DNA from: Rhizobium phaseoli
GTDB taxonomy: Bacteria > Pseudomonadota > Alphaproteobacteria > Rhizobiales > Rhizobiaceae
Direction: 5' to 3'
Assembly (NCBI RefSeq): GCF_003985125.1
Contig: NZ_ML133567.1
Coordinates: 62,001 to 126,000 of the forward strand
DNA: 64,000 nt
Part shown: positions 1-9,343 of the stretch, piece after piece
Layout: each line of letters opens with the position of its first letter
How positions within the stretch are numbered: the stretch's first letter is position 1
The notes under the pieces: model-generated
Databases searched by the model: none
Seen by the model: only the letters and a program-made list of their open reading frames with translations
Told to the model about the DNA's origin: nothing
Program-made: the position numbers and the translations under genes

Positions 1-648
1 CACGTTGGAGTTGGAAGACACGACCTCGATCCCAGCTTCGTAATCGTTGCGACGCACATATTCGGCGTAAGCCGCATCGAGCACGAGGACGACGTGTTTC
101 GGCAGGCCGGCCTGCAAGCGGCGGATTTCGCTGACCGGAACATAGGTGCCGGTGGGATTGCCGGGATTGGCGATGAAGACGATCTTCGTCCTCTCCGTCA
201 CCGCGGCAAGGATCGCGTCGACATCGACGGTATAGTCTTTTTCCCTCACGACGACGGGCGTCGCACCCGTGCCCATGATCTGGATCTTGTAGACCAGGAA
301 CCCGTGCTCGGTGATGATGCCCTCGTCGCCGGCGCCGAGATAGACATGGCAGAGCAGGCCGAGCAGTTCGTCCGAACCGTTGCCGCAGAGAATGTTTGCC
401 GGATTGAGGCCGTGCACGGCGGCGATCGCCTCGCGCAGTTCGATCGCCTGCCCGTCCGGATAACGGCCGAGATTATCGGCAGCGGCCTTGACGGCCTCGA
501 TCGCTTTCGGGCTGGCGCCGAGCGGCGTTTCGTTGGAGGAGAGCTTGTAGAAGCGGGCAACCCCCGGCGCATGTTCCTTGCCCGGCACATAGGAGGCAAT
601 ATCGAGAATACCGGGACGCGGAACGGGCTTGCTGATCTCAACGCTCAT
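1..648 (-). CDS. hisC: Histidinol-phosphate aminotransferase, C-terminal part cut by window edge
   Basis: PLP-dependent class I/II aminotransferase of the HisC family, which converts histidinol phosphate and 2-oxoglutarate to imidazole acetol phosphate and glutamate; in rhizobia such enzymes may also act in aromatic amino acid synthesis. The visible 216 N-terminal residues carry the family hallmarks: an LSSNE(T)P segment near residue 37, a YPDG segment, GNGSDELL, and the IANPGNPTG motif. The PLP lysine lies beyond the left edge. The ATG at 648 begins [13 protein letters not shown], a usual family start. The methyltransferase gene lies 80 bp upstream on the same strand. Assignment to HisC rather than a paralogous aromatic aminotransferase rests on family resemblance. 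Confidence 0.85.
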   Translation of the reverse strand, partial: MSVEISKPVPRPGILDIASYVPGKEHAPGVARFYKLSSNETPLGASPKAIEAVKAAADNLGRYPDGQAIELREAIAAVHGLNPANILCGNGSDELLGLLCHVYLGAGDEGIITEHGFLVYKIQIMGTGATPVVVREKDYTVDVDAILAAVTERTKIVFIANPGNPTGTYVPVSEIRRLQAGLPKHVVLVLDAAYAEYVRRNDYEAGIEVVSSNSNV

Positions 649-728
649 GGGTCGACCTTGGATTTTCCGGAAAATGACCAAGTGGCATTAAAGCGGAATG
701 CGGTTCTTGTCGAGAGCCGGGAACGGGC

Positions 729-1469
729 TCAGCGGTTGCGTGTCGTCGGCACGCCATGGGGTGCGAGAACCGGCACGAAGACGCGGCGGGAGGCGCGTGC
801 CGCCACCGGCAGGCCCTGATAGAGCCGCTTCTGCGCCTCGACGATGATGACGCCCGAAAAAGCTGGCCACAGCGTCCGGCCGATCCGCTCGAAGGCGCGG
901 CGAAGCCGCAGGATGCCCCTGAGCTTGGAGGGCGGAAAGAAAAGCGCTTCGGCCGTCGCGCCGGGCGTGAAATTCGTCTCGCGCAGCAGATGCGTCAGCT
1001 GACCGCGCGAATAGGGCCGGCCCGAACCGAAGGGCGTATGCTCCATGCGCGCCCAGACGCCGCGCCGGTTCGGCACGACGATGACCAGCCGTCCGCCCGG
1101 CGCCAGCACCCGCCAGAGTTCCTTCAGCGTCTCGCGCGGGCTTTCGGCGAATTCGAGCGAATGCACCATCAGCACCCGGTCGATCGAGGAATCCGGCAAC
1201 GGCAGTTCCTCATCGAAAATCAGCGTCGTCGACGACAGCGAGCCCATCGGCCAGTTCACCGCGCCCTGCCCGGCCGGCATGAAGGCGAAGGTACGCTCGG
1301 TATCGGCCTGGAACCGATCGAGGAAGGGCACGGCATAACCGAGGCCGACCAAACGCTCCTGCGGCAGGCGCACCCAGAGCGAGGCCAGCGCCATGGCGAT
1401 CGACTGCTCGGCAAAACGCCCGAGGTCGGAATGATAGAACTGACGTAGGTCGACGATATCGGCGTGCAT
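729..1469 (-). CDS. Class I SAM-dependent methyltransferase
   Basis: About 246 residues with a Methyltransf_11-like fold. The segment LPDSSIDRVLMVHSLEF corresponds to motif II and is followed by a VLAPGGRLVIVVPN motif (post-II strand), both typical of small-molecule or lipid methyltransferases. The C-terminal third is arginine-rich and basic. I chose the ATG at 1469 (MHADIVDLRQFY); the frame stays open to 1544, but that would run into the region shared with the divergent gloB gene. Substrate unknown. It is divergent from gloB (89 bp apart) and upstream of hisC on the same strand, so it may share a transcript with hisC. The family call is firm, the function is not. Confidence 0.8.
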   Translation of the reverse strand: MHADIVDLRQFYHSDLGRFAEQSIAMALASLWVRLPQERLVGLGYAVPFLDRFQADTERTFAFMPAGQGAVNWPMGSLSSTTLIFDEELPLPDSSIDRVLMVHSLEFAESPRETLKELWRVLAPGGRLVIVVPNRRGVWARMEHTPFGSGRPYSRGQLTHLLRETNFTPGATAEALFFPPSKLRGILRLRRAFERIGRTLWPAFSGVIIVEAQKRLYQGLPVAARASRRVFVPVLAPHGVPTTRNR

Positions 1470-1558
1470 TGCGATAAATGTTATCAGCGGGCGGTTGGAC
1501 TTCAAGGCCGGAACCTCTACATTCCCGCGAGACTCGCAGGACAAAGGATTATTGAACG

Positions 1559-2329
1559 ATGAAACCTTTGGAATTAGACGTTTTTCTCTGCCGCACCGAC
1601 AATTTCGGCGTTCTCGTGCACGATCCGGAGACCGGTTTTACCGCGGCAATCGACGCTCCGGAGGAAGCCCCGATCCTGGAAGCGGCGACACGGCGCGGCT
1701 GGAAGATCACCCATATCTTCACCACCCATCACCACACAGATCACGTCGCCGCCAACCTGGCGCTGAAGGAGCAGTTCGGCTGCGAAATCATCGGCCCGAT
1801 CAACGAGGCCGTCGCCATTCCCGGCCTCGACCGGACAATGGCGGATGGCGACAGGTTCCTCTTCGGCCAGCACACGGTCCACGTGATCGAGACGCCGGGC
1901 CACACCGCCGGCCACATCTGCTATCACTTCGTCGACGACAAACTGCTTTTTGCCGCGGATACGCTGTTTGCGCTCGGCTGCGGACGCCTGTTCGAGCGCC
2001 CGGCCGCTGACATGTGGCACTCCCTGCAAAAGCTTGCTGTACTGCCGGATGAGACCGCCGTCTATTTCGGCCACGAATATACGCTCTCCAACGCCCGCTT
2101 CGCGCTGACGATCGATCCCGACAACGAACGCCTGAAGAGCCGTGCCGCCGAGATCGAGGCTTTGCGCGCCGAGGGCAAATTCACCATCCCGACGACGCTG
2201 GGACTGGAAAAGGAAACCAATCCGTTCCTGCGCGCCGGCGATCCCATCATCCGCCGCAACCTGATCATGGAAGGCAAGACGAACGAGGAAGTCTTCGCCG
2301 AAATCCGCAAACGCAAGGACAATTTCTGA
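1559..2329 (+). CDS. gloB: Hydroxyacylglutathione hydrolase (glyoxalase II)
   Basis: Metallo-beta-lactamase-fold hydrolase that converts S-lactoylglutathione to lactate and glutathione in methylglyoxal detoxification. The dinuclear metal motif THHHTDH is at residues 56-62, the next metal histidine is in ETPGHTAGH, and the metal aspartate is in FAADTLF. The family's C-terminal HAGH domain follows with the FGHEYT segment and the substrate-binding lysine/arginine region. Its 256 residues match the family length. It starts at the ATG at 1559, and its stop codon overlaps the ATG of the following cupin gene, so the two are probably co-translated. Confidence 0.95.
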   Translation: MKPLELDVFLCRTDNFGVLVHDPETGFTAAIDAPEEAPILEAATRRGWKITHIFTTHHHTDHVAANLALKEQFGCEIIGPINEAVAIPGLDRTMADGDRFLFGQHTVHVIETPGHTAGHICYHFVDDKLLFAADTLFALGCGRLFERPAADMWHSLQKLAVLPDETAVYFGHEYTLSNARFALTIDPDNERLKSRAAEIEALRAEGKFTIPTTLGLEKETNPFLRAGDPIIRRNLIMEGKTNEEVFAEIRKRKDNF

Positions 2330-2751
2330 TGTCGCCCGAGGACATCATCCGCGAACTCGCCATGCAGCCGCATCCCGAGGGCGGCTGGTATGCTGAGACA
2401 TTCCGCGATACAGCAGGCGGAGAACGCGGCCATTCGACGGCGATCTATTATCTCCTGACCAGCGGACGACGCTCGCACTGGCATCGAGTCCACGATGCCG
2501 CCGAGATCTGGCACTACTACGCCGGCGCGCCGCTGGCGCTGCACCGCTCGCCGGACGGAGCGGCAAGCGAGACCCTGACGCTCGGACCGAACCTGATCGC
2601 AGGCGCGCGGCCGCAGGCGATCATTCCCGCCAATTGGTGGCAATCGGCCGAAAGCCTTGGCGATTTCACCCTGGTCGGCTGCACCGTTTCGCCTGGCTTC
2701 GTATTTTCAAGCTTCGAAATGGCTCCCCCCGGCTGGAAGCCCGGTGCTTAG
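2329..2751 (+). CDS. Cupin-fold DUF985 family protein
   Basis: 140-residue protein of the cupin_5/DUF985 family. Recognisable elements are the N-terminal HPEGGWYAETF segment, TAIYYLL, the SHWHRV metal-type cupin motif, EIWHYYAG, and the C-terminal W-rich VGCTVSPGFVF segment ending in a glutamate-containing FSSFEMA stretch. The biochemical role of this family is not settled; some fold relatives are sugar epimerases or isomerases. Its ATG overlaps the gloB stop (ATGA), indicating translational coupling. Its 3' end overlaps the end of the convergent EamA gene by 4 bp. Confidence 0.85.
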   Translation: MSPEDIIRELAMQPHPEGGWYAETFRDTAGGERGHSTAIYYLLTSGRRSHWHRVHDAAEIWHYYAGAPLALHRSPDGAASETLTLGPNLIAGARPQAIIPANWWQSAESLGDFTLVGCTVSPGFVFSSFEMAPPGWKPGA

Positions 2752-3635
2752 ACCTCAGCCGGCTGCAACTGAGCCTTGCGACGGAACATGTCGCGGGCGG
2801 CCAGCACCGCCCCGCCGGTGACGAGCAGGCAGGCGAGCGCAATCCGCCAGCTTGCATCGGCAAATCCGAACAGCGTCAGGATGAGCGTCGAAAGCAGCGG
2901 TGCTGCATAACTTGCCGCGCCGAGGATCTGGATATCGCCGTTCTTGACGCCGTAATCCCAGGCATAGAAGGCGGCGCCGACGGGCAAAAGCCCGAGGCCG
3001 ATGACGGCGATCCACTCGAAGCCCGTTGCCGGCCACACGGTCGCCTCGAGGCCGAGATGGCAGAAGAACGACAGGATTGACGTCGCAAGGCAGAAGCCGG
3101 TGACGACGTCGGTGGAGACGGCCTCGAAGCGCCGCGTCAACAGCGAATAGCCTGACCAGGTGAAGGCGCAGAGGAAGGCGGCGCCGTAGCCGACGGCATA
3201 GGCGCCGTCGAATTCGATGCCGTTGCGGGCGACGATCAGGAAGGTGCCGCAAAGCCCGGCAAGCGCGCCCGCCACGTGATACCAGCGCAGCCGTTCGCCC
3301 GGCAGCAACGCCGAACCGACGACGATCAGCAGCGGCCAGAGATAGGCGATCAGCCCCGCCTCCACCGCCGGCGCATTCCTGAGCGCGGTGAAATAGAGAA
3401 AATGATAACCGAAGAGCCCGGCAATGCCGGTCAGCCAGACCTTGGCCGGCTGCTTCAGCAGCGTCAGCCGCGAAGGGTTGAAGAAGAGCACCAGGAGGCC
3501 GGGAACGCTGCCGATCGCAAAGCAGATGGCCGAAAGCTGGAACGGCGGCATCTTGCCTGAGGCAGCCGTAAACAGCGCCAGGAACGACCACATCAGGATG
3601 GCCGTAAAACCGATCAGCGTCGCGCGAAGTTTCAC
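2748..3635 (-). CDS. EamA/DMT-family transporter, YddG-like
   Basis: 295-residue inner membrane protein with about ten hydrophobic helices arranged as two EamA repeats; such proteins are drug/metabolite exporters. The opening segment (LIGFTAILMWSFLALF) and the placement of aromatic residues suggest the aromatic amino acid exporter YddG branch, which is a guess from resemblance. The start is a GTG at 3635 preceded by a good GGAGGA ribosome site. The gene converges on the cupin gene with a 4-bp overlap. The DUF3108 gene ends 30 bp upstream on the same strand, so the two may be co-transcribed. Confidence 0.85.
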   Translation of the reverse strand: MKLRATLIGFTAILMWSFLALFTAASGKMPPFQLSAICFAIGSVPGLLVLFFNPSRLTLLKQPAKVWLTGIAGLFGYHFLYFTALRNAPAVEAGLIAYLWPLLIVVGSALLPGERLRWYHVAGALAGLCGTFLIVARNGIEFDGAYAVGYGAAFLCAFTWSGYSLLTRRFEAVSTDVVTGFCLATSILSFFCHLGLEATVWPATGFEWIAVIGLGLLPVGAAFYAWDYGVKNGDIQILGAASYAAPLLSTLILTLFGFADASWRIALACLLVTGGAVLAARDMFRRKAQLQPAEV

Positions 3636-3665
3636 CTGTCCTCCTTCACGGAGGCGAAATCTCCG

Positions 3666-4445
3666 TCAGCTGACGCTGCCATATTTGACGGCAGTGATCG
3701 TCACCATTCCATATTCGGTTGGAATGCGCACATAAACAGGAGCATATACATTTGCCGCGTCCGACTTGGCAAACCAGATTTCCATGCGGTCGCTCTTGCT
3801 CAGATAATCGATATCCTTGCGGCCCTTCTTGTAGCCCGAGCGCGGCACGAAGCGCACGCCGCAGACAATCGCCTTGCCCTTGAAGCCGTCGGTGGAAAAA
3901 TCCTCGTCGCCCTTCGGCGAGAGCACCAGATCCATGCGCGTTTCACCATCGAAGATCGGCAGCGTCTGCGAGCAAATCTTGGTGTCGCCGGTGAAGACCA
4001 GGCCGGAGATCGGATCGAGCACCGAACGCATGTCGCGGGGGGTAACGTCGATCCAGTTCTTCGGCCGTTTCGGCGGCGGGGTCGTCGTCGCCGAAATGAT
4101 ATCGCCGTTGCGGTAATTGACCTCGTAAACACGGGCCTTCTTGCCGCTTTTGTAATAGAGCGAATATTTCAGCGCCTGCAGCCGATCATTGCGGACAACG
4201 CCGGTGACGCTGGTCGTTGCCGAGATCGTCTTGACGAGATCGGCAAGGCCGGCCGATTTGATATCGCCGGCGATCTTGTAGGAATGATCATCCTCGATCT
4301 GCGTCAGGAATGCGGCGCGCGCGATTGGCAGGCCGGCAAGCGTCACCCGGTATACCGTCCGGTGCTGGATCTCGGCCGCCGATGCCGGTATGGCAAAAAG
4401 CGCGGCGATAGCCGAAATCAAAATGCGTCTGCCCGAATGAGCCAT
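3666..4445 (-). CDS. DUF3108 family exported protein
   Basis: 259 residues with a clear Sec signal peptide (ILISAIAALFAIPASAAE, predicted cleavage after ASA). The mature part matches DUF3108: a YRVTLAGLPIARAAF opening strand, a segment converting a YKSGKKARVYEVNY stretch, the PRDMRSVLDPISGL segment, and a VRIPTEYGMVTITA end. Members are thought to be periplasmic or outer membrane beta-rich proteins of unknown role. It is divergent from rpmB, whose promoter lies about 120 bp away. Confidence 0.85.
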   Translation of the reverse strand: MAHSGRRILISAIAALFAIPASAAEIQHRTVYRVTLAGLPIARAAFLTQIEDDHSYKIAGDIKSAGLADLVKTISATTSVTGVVRNDRLQALKYSLYYKSGKKARVYEVNYRNGDIISATTTPPPKRPKNWIDVTPRDMRSVLDPISGLVFTGDTKICSQTLPIFDGETRMDLVLSPKGDEDFSTDGFKGKAIVCGVRFVPRSGYKKGRKDIDYLSKSDRMEIWFAKSDAANVYAPVYVRIPTEYGMVTITAVKYGSVS

Positions 4446-4563
4446 GTGTTAAGCCTTGTCTTGCCGCGCGCGGCAGCCCTTGCCGAAATGCTCTATACTC
4501 CTGCCATGCCGGTAAGAAAACAGCAGCTTTTTGACAGAATTGCGGGAAAGGCCAAGGTTTGGC

Positions 4564-4592
4564 TTGACGCGAGCAGGCTCTCTGACTATAGA
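4564..4592 (+). promoter_or_regulatory. Housekeeping sigma-factor promoter of rpmB
   Basis: TTGACG at 4564-4569 and TATAGA at 4587-4592 are separated by exactly 17 bp, a near-consensus sigma-70-type promoter. Transcription would start near 4599, giving an 88-nt leader before the rpmB ATG at 4687. The leader can form a small hairpin around 4607-4626. Confidence 0.75.
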
Positions 4593-4686
4593 ACCGCAAC
4601 TTTCCAATCATGCCTGTTGGATTGCGAGCCCGGTTTTGCCGGGGATGGCAATTCGATGGCCCGAGAAAAACAAGAATAGGTGTTCC

Positions 4687-4986
4687 ATGTCCCGCGTGTG
4701 CGAATTGACCGGCAAGGCCGTCCTGACTGGTAACAATGTCAGCCATGCCAACAACAAGACCAAGCGCCGGTTCCTGCCGAACCTGTGCCAGGTAACGCTG
4801 ATTTCCGACGCTCTCAACCAGCGTTATCGTCTTCGCGTTTCGGCTGCTGCTCTGCGTTCCGTCGAGCATCGTGGCGGCCTCGATGCCTTCCTGCTGAAGG
4901 CCAGCGAAAACGAACTGTCGATGCGCGCACGTCTGCTGCGCCGCCAGATCGTCAAGAAGACCGCCGAAGCGGCTGTTGCTGCCTAA
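4687..4986 (+). CDS. rpmB: 50S ribosomal protein L28
   Basis: 99-residue ribosomal protein of the large subunit. The opening SRVCELTGK, the [15 protein letters not shown] segment and the basic C-terminus are diagnostic of L28. The length fits the alphaproteobacterial form, which is longer than the E. coli protein. It is a single-gene transcription unit: a strong promoter lies at 4564-4592 and an intrinsic terminator starts 28 bp after the stop. Confidence 0.98.
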   Translation: MSRVCELTGKAVLTGNNVSHANNKTKRRFLPNLCQVTLISDALNQRYRLRVSAAALRSVEHRGGLDAFLLKASENELSMRARLLRRQIVKKTAEAAVAA

Positions 4987-5014
4987 GCTTCTGCTCTTCT
5001 TTCACACGGCTTCG

Positions 5015-5054
5015 AAAGGCTTGCACGGATGACCTCCGGTCAAGCCTTTTGTTT
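5015..5054 (+). terminator. Intrinsic terminator of rpmB
   Basis: Inverted repeat AAAGGCTTG (5015-5023) and CAAGCCTTT (5041-5049) with a 17-nt loop region, followed by a T-rich stretch (TGTTTT). It lies just downstream of rpmB on the plus strand. Confidence 0.8.
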
Positions 5055-5099
5055 TGCCGGTCCGTCTCTCCAACTGGTGGCATCTCCCAGGATAAAAAA

Positions 5100-5735
5100 A
5101 TGCTGAAGACGCGCTATACGCTTGCCTATGTCGCATTGATGACGCTGATCGTCGTCGCCTCCAACTTTCTCGTCCAGTTTCCGCTGAACGCCGAAGTCGC
5201 CGGTATCAACCTCGCCGATATTCTGACCTGGGGCGCCTTTTCCTACCCGGTCGCCTTCCTGATCACCGATCTGACCAATCGCCAGTTCGGCCCGCAGGCA
5301 GCCCGCAAGGTGGTCTTTGCCGGCTTCGTCGTCGGCGTGACCTTGTCCTTCTTCACCTCGGCACCGCGCATTGCCATCGCGTCGGGCTCGGCCTATCTCG
5401 CCGGCCAGCTGCTGGATATCGCCGTCTTCAATCGGCTTCGCCGCCAGGCCTGGTGGCGCGCGCCGCTCGTCGGCTCGCTGATCGGCTCGGCGCTCGACAC
5501 GTTGATGTTCTTCTCGCTGTCCTTTGCCGCGTTCTTCGTCTTCCTCGGCCCGAACGAGCCCTTCGCGCTGGAGGCGGCTCCCATCCTTGGCGTTTTCGCT
5601 GCGCAGGCGCCGCGCTGGATTTCCTGGGCGATCGGCGATTTCGCCGTCAAGATGCTCGTCGGCCTCGTCATGCTGCTGCCTTACGGCGCGCTGATGAATG
5701 TGCTGCGGCCGATGCAGCCCGCCCGCGCCGGCTGA
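5100..5735 (+). CDS. VUT-family queuosine precursor transporter (YhhQ type)
   Basis: 211-residue integral membrane protein with about six transmembrane helices. Family markers are the VASNFLVQFPL first helix, the FPV-like TWGAFSYPVAFLITDLTNR motif, and the C-terminal WAIGDFAVKMLVGL helix. COG1738/YhhQ proteins import preQ0 or related 7-deazaguanines for queuosine tRNA modification. The ATG at 5100 is preceded by an AGGA site. It lies directly after the rpmB terminator, so it needs its own promoter; I saw no preQ1 riboswitch in the 45-bp gap. Confidence 0.85.
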   Translation: MLKTRYTLAYVALMTLIVVASNFLVQFPLNAEVAGINLADILTWGAFSYPVAFLITDLTNRQFGPQAARKVVFAGFVVGVTLSFFTSAPRIAIASGSAYLAGQLLDIAVFNRLRRQAWWRAPLVGSLIGSALDTLMFFSLSFAAFFVFLGPNEPFALEAAPILGVFAAQAPRWISWAIGDFAVKMLVGLVMLLPYGALMNVLRPMQPARAG

Positions 5736-5749
5736 TCAGGCCGGAGACG

Positions 5750-6316
5750 TCACCGCCGTCGCCGGACCGTGCCGGCGGCGATCGCGGGGTGCAGAAGAAC
5801 CTCTGCGAGCAGATCGTCGATATCGCGCGACGAATCGAGCCGCAGCACCGGCGCAGTCTGCGTTTCCAGCCATTGCTCATGCGCCGCGAGGCTGCGGCGC
5901 TCGGGGCCGGCCGTATCGTAGCTTGCCGCCCATGCCAGGAATTCTCCGCTTTTCACTTCCATGTCGCCGCCAGGCCCGATCCTCTGTCCGTATCGGGCCG
6001 CCTCGCGCGCGCGGATCCGCGCCATGCGAAGCTCCGGCTCGATCCTGAGGAACACGATCAGATCGTAGAGCGGCTCCAGCAGCCTTCCCCATTTCAGCGC
6101 CGATCCGGAAACAATCCAGCCGCCGGGCCGCCGCGTCGCCTCAAGCAGCAGCCTCATGCGTTCGTCTGAGTCCCGCGGTGTCGTGAACGGCGGATCGGTC
6201 GGCAGCCAGAAGAAATCGTCGGTGTCGAGATGGGCGATATCCAGCCGGTCCGCAAGCGCCCGGCCGAGCGACGTGGTGCCGGAACCGGACGCACCCATGA
6301 CATGAATATGCACCAT
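5750..6316 (-). CDS. Small P-loop nucleotide-binding protein, adenylate-kinase-like
   Basis: 188 residues. The N-terminus reads HVMGASGSGTTSLG (P-loop at residues 8-15), followed by an LDTDDFFW segment like the base-binding region of adenylate or shikimate kinase-like proteins, and a VFLRIEPELRMARIRAREAARYG lid-like helix. The Walker A lysine is replaced by threonine (GASGSGTT instead of GxxxxGKT), so normal kinase activity is uncertain. The ATG at 6316 is preceded by an excellent GGAGGA site. Substrate and role unknown. It converges on the YhhQ gene 15 bp away. Confidence 0.75.
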   Translation of the reverse strand: MVHIHVMGASGSGTTSLGRALADRLDIAHLDTDDFFWLPTDPPFTTPRDSDERMRLLLEATRRPGGWIVSGSALKWGRLLEPLYDLIVFLRIEPELRMARIRAREAARYGQRIGPGGDMEVKSGEFLAWAASYDTAGPERRSLAAHEQWLETQTAPVLRLDSSRDIDDLLAEVLLHPAIAAGTVRRRR

Positions 6317-6376
6317 GACTTCCTCCGAAAATCGCCGCTTGCGATACCGCCGGCGGGATAACCGAGGCATGTGACG

Positions 6377-7414
6377 TCAATCTGACGATCCGAGCAATTG
6401 GGGCTCTTCGTAAAGCCGGAATTCCAGCATCAGATTGCGCTGCAGAATGGAATGGTTGTCGTCCGACACCATGATGATATGGGTCGTGCCGTCGGCCGCC
6501 TGAAAAGCATCGAGACCTTCCATATTGTCGATCTGCGAATTGAAATTGCCTTCGAGCAGCAATTCGCCCTCGACCACGGCCCCCGGCCTGATATCGGCGC
6601 CCTTGATGCGCCGAAGGCGCATGCCGATGCCTTCGGCCATGTTGAAGCGGCGTTCGAGCAGCAGCAGATCGCCGTTCGGCAGGAAGGCGCCGTCGGTGAC
6701 GTCGAAACTGCCGTCCCGTGCGACCGAGAAACGTCCCTTCAATGGCCCGCTGAGAATCGCCGCCGCCCGGTTGCCGTCGCTGTCGAGGCCGCGTTCGGAG
6801 ACAATCACAACGCCGCCCTTGAGCGGGCTCGATGCGGGCGCCACCGTGATCGTCTCGATGCCGCGATTGTCCCTCAGAAACTTTGGCGGGATGAGGAGCG
6901 GCAGGGTGCCGATCGCCCGCGAGTCGGCAAAGCCGGGATCGGGATAGACATCGACGCGATGAAGCTGCTCGAAGGAGACCAGGATCCGATCGCCGTCGAA
7001 CGCCAGCCCCTCGGCATCCATATACGCCTTACCCTCGAGGCTGCGCCCGGCGCGGTTCTTCATCGGGGTGATCTCGACATCCGAAAGGCCCGAAAGCTTG
7101 TCTTTGGCATCACGCTCGATGCTGCCGGTCAGCCACTGGCCGGTATCGAGCACAGCCACAAAATGCTTCTGGTCTTGCCGGAAACGGATGGAGGAAAGCG
7201 AGCCGAACAGGGCCCTGCTGGAAACCATCTCCAGCCCGCCGAGAAATTCCAGCGATCCGAATTTCGTCTCGGAAGAGCCGATCCTGAAATCTGATATCTG
7301 CCGGCTAATGACCGGCACTTCACCGCCGGCCGCCCATGAGGGCCAGGCGCCGGTTGCGATGCAAAGAGCGATCAACGCCGCATGGCAAAGGCGCTTGCCT
7401 GTCATTCCGGACAT
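6377..7414 (-). CDS. Exported phytase-like esterase family protein
   Basis: 345 residues with a signal peptide (ALIALCIATGAWPSWAA). The mature part resembles the 'esterase-like activity of phytase' domain: GGLEMVS, SSIRF, VLDTGQW, the DAEGLAFDG and SFEQLHRVD segments, NRGIETITVAP, and a late NMEGLDAF and MVSDDN pair typical of a beta-propeller. Such proteins are predicted periplasmic phosphoesterases; the substrate here is unknown. It begins 15 bp after cobT on the same strand, so it is probably read from the cobS-cobT transcript. Confidence 0.8.
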   Translation of the reverse strand: MSGMTGKRLCHAALIALCIATGAWPSWAAGGEVPVISRQISDFRIGSSETKFGSLEFLGGLEMVSSRALFGSLSSIRFRQDQKHFVAVLDTGQWLTGSIERDAKDKLSGLSDVEITPMKNRAGRSLEGKAYMDAEGLAFDGDRILVSFEQLHRVDVYPDPGFADSRAIGTLPLLIPPKFLRDNRGIETITVAPASSPLKGGVVIVSERGLDSDGNRAAAILSGPLKGRFSVARDGSFDVTDGAFLPNGDLLLLERRFNMAEGIGMRLRRIKGADIRPGAVVEGELLLEGNFNSQIDNMEGLDAFQAADGTTHIIMVSDDNHSILQRNLMLEFRLYEEPQLLGSSD

Positions 7415-7429
7415 TTCCCTGAGACGGCG

Positions 7430-9331
7430 TCAGCCGGCACGGCGAAGCCGGCCGCCGCGCGGCTGGACGGATTGATCTTCGAAAAGCGAGGCAAGCTGTT
7501 CGGTCATCGCGCCGGCAAGCTCGTCGGCATCGACGATCGTCACCGCCCGACGGTAGTAGCGTGTCACGTCGTGACCGATACCGATCGCCAGCAATTCCAC
7601 CGGCGAACGGGTCTCGATCCGTTCGATGACGGCGCGCAAATGCCGCTCCAGATAATTGCCGGGATTGACCGACAGCGTCGAATCGTCCACCGGCGCCCCG
7701 TCCGAGATCATCATCAGGATGCGGCGCTGTTCGCGGCGCGCCAGCAGGCGGTTATGCGCCCAGATCAGCGCCTCGCCGTCGATATTTTCCTTGAGCAGGC
7801 CCTCGCGCATCATCAGCCCGAGATTGGCGCGGGCCCGCCGCCACGGCGCATCGGCCGATTTGTAGATGATGTGGCGCAGGTCGTTGAGCCGGCCCGGTGT
7901 CTGCGGCTTGCCGCCGGCAAGCCAGCTTTCCCGCGCCTGCCCGCCCTTCCAGGCCTTTGTCGTGAAGCCGAGGATCTCGACCTTGACGCCGCAGCGTTCC
8001 AGCGTGCGGGCAAGAATGTCGGCGCAGGTGGCGGCAACCGTGATCGGCCGACCGCGCATCGAGCCGGAATTGTCGATGAGCAGGGTGACGACCGTGTCGC
8101 GGAACTGAGTGTCGCGCTCCATCTTGAAGGAGAGCGCCTGCATCGGATCGATGATTATGCGCTGCAGCCGGGCCGGATCGAGATAACCTTCCTCCAGGTC
8201 GAAATCCCAGGAGCGGTTTTGCTGCGCCATCAGGCGGCGCTGCAGCCGGTTGGCGAGGCGGCCGACGGCGCCCTGCAGATGCGCCAGCTGCTTGTCGAGA
8301 AAGGCGCGCAGGCGCTCCAGCTCAGCGGCGTCGCAGAGCTCTTCGGCGGTGATGATCTCGTCGAACTCTTCGGTATAGACGTGATAATCGACCTTCTCGT
8401 TGAAATCGGCAAAGGGCGTGTTTGGACGGCGGGTCTCGCCCGGCGTTTCCGAATCGTCCTCGCCCTCTTCCATCATGTCGTCGTCGGAGATTTCGGCGCC
8501 TTCGGTCTCGCCGTCCTCCATCTGTTCGTCGGCGACTTCACTGTCCTCGACCGGGGCGGCGTCGGTGCCGGCATCCTCGTCGACCTCGTCCTGATCCTGC
8601 TCGTCGCCGCTCGGCTGGTCTTCCTGCTCCGACTGATCGTCGTTGTCGGCCTGGCTGTCGTCGTCGCCGTATTCCTCGGCCATCTCCATGGCCGACAGCA
8701 TGTTGCGGATCACCTTGGCGAAGGCATGCTGGTCGTTGATCGCGCCCGACAGGTTGTCGAGCTCGCTGCCCGCCTTGTCCTCGATGAAGCCGCGCCAAAG
8801 GTCGAGCACCTTGCCGGCGGTTTCAGGCGGGCGCAGGCCGGTCAGTTTCTCGCGCACCATCATCGCGACGGCTTCGCCGATCGGTGCGTCTTCCTGGCGT
8901 TCGATGCCGGTGAAATTCGCCTTGGAATATTTCTCCTCGGTCATGGAGCGCAGGTTCGACGCCATGCCCTCCATGCGCAGCGCGCCAATCGATTCGACGC
9001 GCGCCTGCTCGACCGCGTCGAAGATCACCCGGGCGTCCGAGCCCTGCGGCGCCATCGTCGCATGCACTTTCTCGTCATGGCAGGCAAGCCGCAGCGCCAT
9101 GGAATCGCCGAGCCCGCGGGTGACCGCCAGCTCATGCGCCGTCGGCCGCTTGGAAAGCTCCGGCAGGCGGATGCGCTCGCCGGTCATGCCCGGCCGTTCA
9201 TTGGCGAAGGTCACCTCGACATCGCCGTCGCCGGCGACCGAGCGCACGCAGCCGGATATCGCCCGGCGCAACGGCTCGACATCGACGGGCGCGCCGGGCT
9301 TTGCTTTCGAATTGTCACCGCGAGCTGCCAT
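7430..9331 (-). CDS. cobT: Cobaltochelatase subunit CobT
   Basis: 633-residue subunit of the aerobic CobNST cobaltochelatase, which inserts Co2+ into hydrogenobyrinic acid a,c-diamide in cobalamin synthesis. CobT has the expected three parts: an N-terminal helical region, a very acidic linker rich in Asp/Glu/Gln (roughly residues 215-300), and a C-terminal von Willebrand A domain with a MIDAS motif DNSGSM near residue 415. It works with the AAA+ partner CobS as a MoxR/BchD-like module. The gene starts 12 bp after cobS. Confidence 0.95.
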   Translation of the reverse strand: MAARGDNSKAKPGAPVDVEPLRRAISGCVRSVAGDGDVEVTFANERPGMTGERIRLPELSKRPTAHELAVTRGLGDSMALRLACHDEKVHATMAPQGSDARVIFDAVEQARVESIGALRMEGMASNLRSMTEEKYSKANFTGIERQEDAPIGEAVAMMVREKLTGLRPPETAGKVLDLWRGFIEDKAGSELDNLSGAINDQHAFAKVIRNMLSAMEMAEEYGDDDSQADNDDQSEQEDQPSGDEQDQDEVDEDAGTDAAPVEDSEVADEQMEDGETEGAEISDDDMMEEGEDDSETPGETRRPNTPFADFNEKVDYHVYTEEFDEIITAEELCDAAELERLRAFLDKQLAHLQGAVGRLANRLQRRLMAQQNRSWDFDLEEGYLDPARLQRIIIDPMQALSFKMERDTQFRDTVVTLLIDNSGSMRGRPITVAATCADILARTLERCGVKVEILGFTTKAWKGGQARESWLAGGKPQTPGRLNDLRHIIYKSADAPWRRARANLGLMMREGLLKENIDGEALIWAHNRLLARREQRRILMMISDGAPVDDSTLSVNPGNYLERHLRAVIERIETRSPVELLAIGIGHDVTRYYRRAVTIVDADELAGAMTEQLASLFEDQSVQPRGGRLRRAG

Positions 9332-9343
9332 GATCGGTCGGTC

